NCBI GenBank assembly: GCA_016198805.1
Contig: JACQHU010000052.1
Span: forward strand, 1 to 17,647
Length of the DNA: 17,647 bases
Source of the DNA: Armatimonadota bacterium
GTDB lineage: Bacteria; Sysuimicrobiota; Sysuimicrobiia; Sysuimicrobiales; Humicultoraceae
Direction of reading: 5' to 3'
The notes under the pieces were generated by a model, which saw nothing but the letters and a program-made list of their open reading frames with translations, ran no database searches and was not told where the DNA came from. Shown one piece after another: positions 12,811 to 17,647 of this stretch. The position numbers and the translations under genes were made by a program. Within the stretch, counting starts at the first letter, position 1. Each line of letters opens with the position of its first letter.

Positions 12811-12819
12811 TGATATCAT
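12811..12819 (+). promoter_or_regulatory. Extended -10 promoter upstream of recG
   Basis: TGATATCAT (12811-12819) fits the extended -10 pattern TGnTATAAT. No good -35 is seen 16-18 bases upstream, as is usual for this class. The box is part of a perfect 10-base palindrome, ATGATATCAT (12810-12819). Expected transcription start near 12826. Confidence 0.5.
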
Positions 12820-12827
12820 CTGCCCGG

Positions 12828-12917
12828 ATGCCGACCACGGACACGGCAAGGAGAGCCTGCCGCGGCGGCGAACTTCACGCCAGACCCGCGACTGGCCGGC
12901 GGGTCGGTGATCCATGA
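12828..12917 (+). CDS. Possible 29-residue leader peptide, overlapping recG
   Basis: ATG 12828 lies 8 bases after the -10 box, at or next to the expected transcription start, so it would be read as a leaderless message. The frame (MPTTDTARRACRGGELHARP… ending GRRVGDP) closes at TGA 12915-12917, forming ATGA with the recG start. The peptide is Arg-rich with no recognised family. Position and overlap suggest translational coupling to recG, but it could be a chance ORF in GC-rich sequence. Confidence 0.3.
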   Translation: MPTTDTARRACRGGELHARPATGRRVGDP

Positions 12918-15040
12918 CCAGGCGCCGCATCACCTCCGTCGACCCCCCTGCGGTTACCGGCACCGCGCGCCGGCCGAAGCCAGACGATCCCGTTCAGTAT
13001 CTCCGTGGCGTGGGACCCTCGCGCGCGGCTCTGCTTGCCCGGCTCGGCATCGAGACCGTGAGGGACCTCCTGTGGCACCTGCCCCGCCGGCACGAGGACC
13101 GGCGCAACCCGACGCCGCTGGCCGCCCTGCGCGAGGGAATGGAGCAGGCCGCCATGGCGAGGATCGAACGCGTGCAGCTGGTGCGCACCCGGCGCGGGAT
13201 GCCCCTGGTGCGCGCGGGCGTGGTTGACGCCACGGGCGTGGCGTACGCCGTCTGGTTCAATCAGCCGTACCTGGCGCAGACGCTGACGCGCGGGCAGCAG
13301 GTCAGCCTCTACGGCCGGGTGGAGCGCGCCGGCCGCGCCCTGCAGTTTGTCGCGCCGGAGGTGGAGGTCCTCGACGACAGCGAGGAACCCTGGCACACTG
13401 GCCGGCTGGTGCCGATCTATCCCACCACGGAAGGCCTGCCCCAGCGTAGCCTGCGTGTGCTCATCCGCGACGCGCTGGACCTCGGCGCGGCCGCGGTGCC
13501 CGAGATCCTGCCCGAGGAGGTGCGCAGCCGGCATGGACTGCCTGCGCTGCGCGAGGCCCTGTGGGCCGTGCACTTCCCTGACCAGGAGGCGGATCAGGTG
13601 GCTGCCCGGCGGCGCCTGGCCTTCGAGGAACTCCTGGTCCTGCGGCTGGGGATGCTGCAGCAGCGGCGTGCGCTGGACGCCACGCCGCGCGGCGCGCCCT
13701 ACGGGCCGTTCGGCGAGCGCGTGCGCCGGTTTCTGTCGTCTCTCCCTTTTGACCTGACGCGCGCGCAGCGGCGCGTCATCGCGGAGATCACGCGGGACAT
13801 GCAACGCCCCGTGCCGACGAACCGGCTGCTGCAGGGCGACGTGGGATCGGGCAAGACCGTCGTGGCCGCCGCGGCGCTGGTCGCATGCGTTGAAGGCGAC
13901 TTCCAGGGGGCGCTGATGGCGCCCACCGAGATCCTGGCGGAGCAGCACCTGCTGACGCTGCAACGCCTGCTGGCTCCCCAGGGGATCCCCGTGCACCTGC
14001 TGGTGGGAAGCGCCGACCCGGCCGCGCGGGCCGCCGCCCTGGAGGCCCTGCGCAGCGGAGCCCCCGTCGTGGTCGTGGGGACGCATGCGCTGCTCCAGGA
14101 GCGCGTGGTCTTCAACCGGCTGGGGCTGGTCATCGTGGACGAACAACACCGCTTCGGCGTGATGCAGCGCGCCCGGCTGCGGGAGAAAGGTTCGGGGCCC
14201 GACGTCCTCGTCATGACCGCCACGCCCATTCCGCGGACGCTGACGCTGACCGTCTACGGCGACCTGGACGTCTCGGTGCTGGACGAGATGCCACCAGGCC
14301 GGGAGCCGGTCGCGACCCACGTGCGGCCGTCGAGCGCCCGCGCCAGGGTCTACACCTACGTTCACGAGCAGGTGTCGGCCGGACGGCAGGCCTTCGTGGT
14401 CTGTCCCCTCATTGAGGAGTCCGATGTCCTGCAAGCGCGGTCGGCCGTGGAACTGGCGCGTGAACTCGCCGCCGGCCCGCTGGCCGGCATCCGGCTGGAG
14501 GTGGTCCACGGGCGGCTTCCCGCTTCACAGCGGGCGGCCATCATGGACGCGTTCCGCGCCGGGCAGATCGACGTGCTCGTCGCCACCACCGTCATCGAGG
14601 TTGGGGTGGACGTGCCGAACGCCTCGCTGATGGTCATCGAGAACGCCGACCGCTACGGGCTCGCCCAGCTTCACCAGCTCCGGGGCCGCATCGGCCGCGG
14701 GACCGTCCGCTCGCAGTGCATCCTGATCGCGGATCCTGCGACGGACGAGGGTCGGGGTCGGCTGGAGATCATGGCTGCGACCACCGATGGGTTCCGCATC
14801 GCGCAGGAGGACCTGGCATTGCGCGGGCCCGGCGAGGTCCTGGGCGTGCGCCAGCACGGCGTGGCCGGCCTGCGCGTAGCGAACCTGGTGACGGATCTGC
14901 CGCTGCTCGAGGAAGCGAATCAGGCGGCTGAGACGCTGCTGTCCCGGGATCCGGGTCTGCGTGACCCGGCACTCGCTGCGCTTGGCGACCAGGTGCGGCG
15001 ATATCTCGCGCACCGCGCCAGCCTGGCGTCGGTCGGGTGA
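12914..15040 (+). CDS. recG: ATP-dependent DNA helicase RecG
   Basis: Monomeric superfamily 2 helicase that remodels stalled replication forks and branched recombination intermediates. 708 residues, normal for RecG without the long N-terminal extension. The N-terminal wedge domain starts at DPVQYLRGVGPSRAALLARLGI and continues through the OB fold (about 75-155). Helicase motifs follow: FDLTRAQRRVI (Q-like), GDVGSGKT (308-315, Walker A), MAPTEILAEQH, VGTHALLQ, IVDEQHRFG (DEQH box), VMTATPIPRTL, TTVIEVGVDVPNASLMVIENADRYGLAQLHQLRGRIGRG, then the RecG C-terminal LTLRGPGE-like ALRGPGEVLGVRQHG. ATG 12914 has GGTGATC immediately before it, matching the 16S 3' end. A 29-codon ORF ends on this start. 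rsmD begins within or just after its stop. Confidence 0.96.
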   Translation: MTRRRITSVDPPAVTGTARRPKPDDPVQYLRGVGPSRAALLARLGIETVRDLLWHLPRRHEDRRNPTPLAALREGMEQAAMARIERVQLVRTRRGMPLVRAGVVDATGVAYAVWFNQPYLAQTLTRGQQVSLYGRVERAGRALQFVAPEVEVLDDSEEPWHTGRLVPIYPTTEGLPQRSLRVLIRDALDLGAAAVPEILPEEVRSRHGLPALREALWAVHFPDQEADQVAARRRLAFEELLVLRLGMLQQRRALDATPRGAPYGPFGERVRRFLSSLPFDLTRAQRRVIAEITRDMQRPVPTNRLLQGDVGSGKTVVAAAALVACVEGDFQGALMAPTEILAEQHLLTLQRLLAPQGIPVHLLVGSADPAARAAALEALRSGAPVVVVGTHALLQERVVFNRLGLVIVDEQHRFGVMQRARLREKGSGPDVLVMTATPIPRTLTLTVYGDLDVSVLDEMPPGREPVATHVRPSSARARVYTYVHEQVSAGRQAFVVCPLIEESDVLQARSAVELARELAAGPLAGIRLEVVHGRLPASQRAAIMDAFRAGQIDVLVATTVIEVGVDVPNASLMVIENADRYGLAQLHQLRGRIGRGTVRSQCILIADPATDEGRGRLEIMAATTDGFRIAQEDLALRGPGEVLGVRQHGVAGLRVANLVTDLPLLEEANQAAETLLSRDPGLRDPALAALGDQVRRYLAHRASLASVG

Positions 15041-15045
15041 CCCGC

Positions 15046-15597
15046 ATGCGGACCCGCCAGCGAGCCTCCCGGCGCGCGGCCCGACCCCGGGCCGCGGCCG
15101 TGCGGCCCACCGCCGCGCGTGTGCGTGACGCGTTGTTCAACAGCCTGGGCCCCACGGTCGCCGGGGCCGTGGTGCTCGACCTGTTCGCGGGGACCGGAGC
15201 CCTGGGCATCGAAGCGCTGCACCGCGGCGCGCAGCGCGCCGTCTTCGTCGAGCAGCACGCCGCCCTCGCCCGGGCCATCAACGAGCGGCTGACGGCAGCA
15301 GGCCTGGCGGACCACGCCGCGGTGCGGTGTGAAGATGCCCTGACCGCGATCGGGCGCCTGGCGGCTGCGGGCGAGACGTTCGACGTGATCCTGCTCGATC
15401 CGCCGTATGGCGATGGCTGGGTCGAGCGCACGCTGACCGCGCTCGCCGCGCGCGGCATCCTGACACAGGGAGGGGTCATCGTGGCCGAGGGGCACTGGCG
15501 CGACCGGCCCGCAGTACCGGACGGCTTCGGCATCACCCGGGAGGCCAGGTACGGCGAGACGGTGTTGTGGTTCATTCGTCGGGAGGGTCGGCCGTAG
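15046..15597 (+). CDS. rsmD: 16S rRNA (guanine(966)-N2)-methyltransferase RsmD
   Basis: SAM-dependent methyltransferase of 16S rRNA G966 (183 aa from ATG 15046). Motifs: RPTAARVRDALFN, SAM loop VLDLFAGTGALGIEALHRGA, acidic VFVEQHA, and the catalytic LLDPPYG. The first ~20 residues are an Arg/Ala-rich stretch (RTRQRASRRAARPRAAAVRPT) instead of the more ordered RVIAGxxxGRxL start, so the N-terminus is divergent or degenerate. ATG 15046 is preferred because GGTGA lies five bases upstream; GTG 15037 would add three residues and give a GTGA overlap with recG. The rsmD-coaD pairing is widespread in bacteria. Confidence 0.9.
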   Translation: MRTRQRASRRAARPRAAAVRPTAARVRDALFNSLGPTVAGAVVLDLFAGTGALGIEALHRGAQRAVFVEQHAALARAINERLTAAGLADHAAVRCEDALTAIGRLAAAGETFDVILLDPPYGDGWVERTLTALAARGILTQGGVIVAEGHWRDRPAVPDGFGITREARYGETVLWFIRREGRP

Positions 15598-15614
15598 CGA
15601 GGGGAGGGGATGTC

Positions 15615-16097
15615 GTGCGCATTGCCGTCTATCCGGGCAGTTTCGACCCGGTCCACAGCGGGCACATCAATGTCATCCGGCGGGCCGCCCGGCTGTTCGA
15701 CCGCGTGATCGTCGCGGTGGCGGAAAACGTCGAGAAAGGACGCGGCATCTTCACGGTGGCCGAACGCGTGGCCATGCTCTCTGAGGTGGTCGGCGATCTG
15801 CCCACCGTGGAGGTGTCGGCCTACAGCGGCCTGACCGTCGACTTTGCCCTGGCCCGCGGCGCGACGTGCCTGATCAAAGGACTGCGGGCGGTCGGGGATT
15901 TCGATTTCGAACTGAAGCAGTCTGCGATGAACCGCCGCCTGGCCCCGTCCCTGGATACGCTGCTGCTGATCGCCGATCCGGAGTACGCCTTCGTGTCCTC
16001 GTCGCTGATCCGCGAGGTCGCCAGCCTGGGCGGCTCCGTGGATAGCATCGTGCCCGCTCTGGTCGCCGAGCGCATCCGGGCCAAGTTCGCCGGCTGA
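15615..16097 (+). CDS. coaD: Phosphopantetheine adenylyltransferase
   Basis: Penultimate step of coenzyme A synthesis: 4'-phosphopantetheine plus ATP gives dephospho-CoA. 160 residues, the standard length; hexameric nucleotidyltransferase fold. Motifs: AVYPGSFDPVHSGHINVI with the (H/T)xGH ATP signature, VAVAENVEKG, SGLTVDFA, LIKGLRAVGDFDFELKQSAMNRRLAP, and VSSSLIREVASLGGSVDSIVP. GTG 15615 is selected: GGGGAGGGG lies about five bases before it and MRIAVYPGSFDP is the family start. The frame is open back into rsmD, but those codons are not homologous. It sits 17 bases after rsmD. Confidence 0.95.
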   Translation: MRIAVYPGSFDPVHSGHINVIRRAARLFDRVIVAVAENVEKGRGIFTVAERVAMLSEVVGDLPTVEVSAYSGLTVDFALARGATCLIKGLRAVGDFDFELKQSAMNRRLAPSLDTLLLIADPEYAFVSSSLIREVASLGGSVDSIVPALVAERIRAKFAG

Positions 16098-16107
16098 AGC
16101 CAATCGC

Positions 16108-16575
16108 ATGGAGTCGGCGCTGGAGATCCTGGAGCGGGCCGAGCTGGTGCTGCGCCGGCATCTGAGTCGTCTGCCGACAGGGCAGCGGCAGGCGATTGAG
16201 CAGGAAGTCGTCGGGCTGCTGCGCATGGCGCGAGACGCGCTGCCCAAGGAACTCCATCACGCCGCCTGGTTGCTGGCGGAGGCCGAAGGGACGCTGGCGC
16301 GGGCGCGGGAGGAAGCGCGGCGTCTCATCCTCGACGCGCAGGCGCATGCGCGGACCGTGGCGGGCGCCGCAAGTGCAGGGCCGGCAGTCCAGCGTGGCGA
16401 GGTCCTGCTCGATGAGGTGCGGCGCGAAGCCGAGCGCATCCGCAGCGGCGCGGACGAGTATGCGGCCGAGGTGCTGCAGCGGCTGGAGACGGAGCTGCAA
16501 CGCGTGCTGGCCACCATCCGCCGCGGCCAGGAAGTCCTGCGCGCGTCGGGGGTCATGGGGCGCCGCGACGCCTGA
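16108..16575 (+). CDS. Coiled-coil protein of unknown function
   Basis: 155 residues, almost all predicted helical and rich in Ala, Arg, Glu and Leu. There is no signal peptide or membrane segment. The heptad-like helices LEILERAELVLRRHL, AIEQEVVGLLRMARDAL and AEAEGTLARAREEARRLILDAQAHARTV resemble F-type ATPase b-subunit stalks or DivIVA-like rods, and RGEVLLDEVRREAERIRSGADEYAAEVLQRLETELQRVLATIRRGQEVL continues the pattern. Small coiled-coil proteins, often annotated only as 'ATPase', sit next to coaD in many Bacillota-like genomes. It starts 10 bases after coaD; the ribosome site is weak. A scaffolding role in division or envelope synthesis is only a guess. The next promoter lies just after its stop. 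Confidence 0.75.
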   Translation: MESALEILERAELVLRRHLSRLPTGQRQAIEQEVVGLLRMARDALPKELHHAAWLLAEAEGTLARAREEARRLILDAQAHARTVAGAASAGPAVQRGEVLLDEVRREAERIRSGADEYAAEVLQRLETELQRVLATIRRGQEVLRASGVMGRRDA

Positions 16576-16589
16576 AACGCCGGCGTTCG

Positions 16590-16619
16590 TTGACACTCAA
16601 AAATGCGCGTCTCTATAAT
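16590..16619 (+). promoter_or_regulatory. Consensus sigma70 promoter for DUF177-rpmF-fabH
   Basis: TTGACA (16590-16595), 18-base spacer, TATAAT (16614-16619): both hexamers are perfect consensus. Expected start near 16626, leaving a leader of about 22 bases with GGAGG. It shows that in-frame starts at 16603 and 16618 are not used, as they fall in the promoter. Confidence 0.88.
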
Positions 16620-16647
16620 GGGGAAGTCTGGCGGAGGCGCGAACCCC

Positions 16648-17124
16648 ATGCTGGTGGATCTCCGGCGGCTTCGCAGCGAGCGGGGGGCCACGCTCGTGGT
16701 GCAGTGTCGCGAGTCGGTTCCCAGTCACATCGTCGAGATTCCGTTTGACGAACCGGTCGAGGGCGACCTCACCCTGACCAACCTGGGATCGGTCCTGCGC
16801 GTGGCTGGGCACCTGGGGACGCACGTCGAGCTGATCTGCGATCGCTGTGCGCGGCCGTTCCGGTACCGGCTGGAAGCCGGGGTGCACGAGGAGTTCGAGT
16901 GGGGGAGTCCCGATCCGCTGCTCGTGACCGCCAGCGGGTCGCTGGCGCTGGACCTCACAGGGCTCGCCCGAGAGGAACTGGTCCTGGCGCTCCCGATGGT
17001 GGTCCACTGCGACGAGAACTGTGAGGGGTTGTGCGCCCGGTGCGGCGCCGAGCGGCTCGATGGCCGGTGTCTGTGTCCTGAGACTGTCACGGACCTGATG
17101 GACGTGATGAAGGAGGCACCCTGA
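16648..17124 (+). CDS. DUF177 / YceD family protein
   Basis: 158-residue member of the YceD/DUF177 family almost always encoded before rpmF; implicated in 23S rRNA accumulation, with detailed function unresolved. Seen here: a beta-rich start (MLVDLRRLRSERGATLVV), ELICDRCARPFRYRLEAGVHEEFEW with the Cys-x2-Cys pair, the LDLTGLAREELVLALPMVVHCDENCEGLC block and a second CARCG / CLC cysteine cluster, possibly zinc-binding. Start ATG 16648 follows GGAGG (16633-16637) by 10 bases and is the first start after the promoter. Its stop is directly followed by the rpmF GTG with no gap. Confidence 0.9.
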   Translation: MLVDLRRLRSERGATLVVQCRESVPSHIVEIPFDEPVEGDLTLTNLGSVLRVAGHLGTHVELICDRCARPFRYRLEAGVHEEFEWGSPDPLLVTASGSLALDLTGLAREELVLALPMVVHCDENCEGLCARCGAERLDGRCLCPETVTDLMDVMKEAP

Positions 17125-17325
17125 GTGACTCAAAAACGACGGCATTCCCGAACGAGGACGGCCACCCGGCGCAGCCGGTGGACGGCCGTCCCGGTGACGC
17201 TGGTGACCTGCCCGCAGTGCAAGTCCCGGATCGCGCCGCACCGCGTCTGTCCGTCGTGTGGGCATTATGCCGGACGTGAGGTGATCGCGATCGAGACCGA
17301 CCGCCCCAAGAAGAAGAAGGAATAA
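17125..17325 (+). CDS. rpmF: 50S ribosomal protein L32
   Basis: 66-residue zinc-ribbon ribosomal protein. Basic N-terminus (MTQKRRHSRTRTATRRSRW), then Cys29-x2-Cys32 and Cys42-x2-Cys45 in CPQC and PHRVCPSCGHYAGREVI, and a lysine-rich end. It lacks the usual MAVPKR start, reading MTQKRR, but the rest is a clear L32. GTG 17125 abuts the DUF177 stop and has AGGAGG (17111-17116) eight bases upstream, so the two are co-translated. fabH follows 13 bases later. Confidence 0.95.
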   Translation: MTQKRRHSRTRTATRRSRWTAVPVTLVTCPQCKSRIAPHRVCPSCGHYAGREVIAIETDRPKKKKE

Positions 17326-17338
17326 GGGAGCGCTCACC

Positions 17339-17647
17339 ATGACCTCAGTGCGTCAGGCTCCACGGCCTATTCCGGTAGCCCGGCCGCTAGTTCGACGAGG
17401 CGCCACCATCGCGGGCATGGGTCGCAGCATCCCGGGCCGCATCATGCCCAATCATGAACTGGAGCGCCTGGTCGACACCAGCGACGAGTGGATCCAGACG
17501 CGGACGGGCATCCGGGAGCGCCGTGTGGCGCCTGAGGGCGTGGCCACGTCTGACCTGGCGGTCGAAGCCGCGGAAGAGGCGTTGCGCGACGCGGGGGTCA
17601 CCGCCAGGGATCTCGACCTCATCATCGTCGGCACTGCCACTCCGGAC
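17339..17647 (+). CDS. fabH: Beta-ketoacyl-ACP synthase III (FabH), 3' truncated
   Basis: First 103 codons of the initiating condensing enzyme of type II fatty-acid synthesis (acetyl-CoA or branched acyl-CoA plus malonyl-ACP). The frame runs off the window. Recognised by ATIAGMGRSIPGRIMPNHELE, LVDTSDEWIQTRTGIRERRVA, TSDLAVEAAEEALRDAGV and LDLIIVGTATPD; the catalytic Cys-His-Asn residues lie beyond the window. ATG 17339 has GGGAG eight bases upstream. It gives about 20 extra residues before the usual family start, so a later start cannot be excluded. It directly follows rpmF; plsX, common at this spot, is absent. Confidence 0.92.
   Translation, partial: MTSVRQAPRPIPVARPLVRRGATIAGMGRSIPGRIMPNHELERLVDTSDEWIQTRTGIRERRVAPEGVATSDLAVEAAEEALRDAGVTARDLDLIIVGTATPD

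Noticed and set aside
12875..14509. Long minus-strand open frame (544 codons) opposite recG
   Set aside because: Antisense to a full set of RecG helicase motifs; composition is His/Arg/Gly-rich shadow type with no recognisable domain.
16603..16647. Upstream GTG/ATG starts for the DUF177 gene at 16603 and 16618
   Set aside because: They fall within a consensus promoter (spacer and -10 box), upstream of the expected transcription start.
1..17647. tRNA, rRNA, CRISPR array, insertion sequence or phage genes
   Set aside because: I looked for direct-repeat arrays, transposase or integrase motifs and tRNA T-loops on both strands and saw none.

Overview
This is a GC-rich bacterial chromosome window with ordinary housekeeping gene density and no sign of phage, transposon or CRISPR. 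The gene order points to an uncultured Terrabacteria-type lineage, broadly Bacillota, Armatimonadota or CSP1-3/Sysuimicrobiota-like. The clues are rpmB divergent from recG, then recG-rsmD-coaD-coiled-coil protein-DUF177-rpmF-fabH, together with a TrmI-type tRNA methyltransferase. The lineage is inference; no marker in the window fixes it. The first gene (mutase large subunit) is cut at its 5' end and the last (fabH) at its 3' end.

Layout. Positions 1-2652 hold a split B12-dependent acyl-CoA mutase (catalytic subunit and separate cobalamin subunit) and trmI; a decayed alpha/beta-hydrolase remnant lies between the two mutase subunits. Positions 2653-2953 hold no gene but end in a strong promoter. 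Positions 2954-5565 hold a SRPBCC/START-like protein and an overlapping DegT aminotransferase / Gfo-Idh-MocA oxidoreductase pair, probably for an amino-sugar nucleotide. Positions 5562-6871 hold a stand-alone Lrp/AsnC-type RAM domain (minus strand) divergent from an orphan PurM/HypE-like ATP-dependent protein.

Positions 6887-10857 are a thiamine salvage operon: promoter, TPP riboswitch, intrinsic terminator, then thiW-thiM-thiE-thiL-thiD. ThiW imports thiazole, ThiM and ThiD phosphorylate the thiazole and pyrimidine halves, ThiE joins them, ThiL makes TPP, and TPP shuts the operon off by premature termination. Next come hslO (Hsp33) with its own promoter, convergent rpmB sharing its stop codon bases, and a second decayed hydrolase with an internal deletion. 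The final third (12811-17647) is a forward run: a possible 29-codon leader ORF, recG, rsmD, coaD, a coiled-coil protein, and, from a consensus promoter, DUF177-rpmF-fabH.

I did not find a convincing wholly new system. The most notable points are two hydrolase genes that decayed the same way (ends kept, centre lost), several very short ORFs that end exactly on the start codon of the next gene, a thiazole kinase with Asp in place of the usual Cys, and a GnnB/GnnA-like sugar-nucleotide pair.
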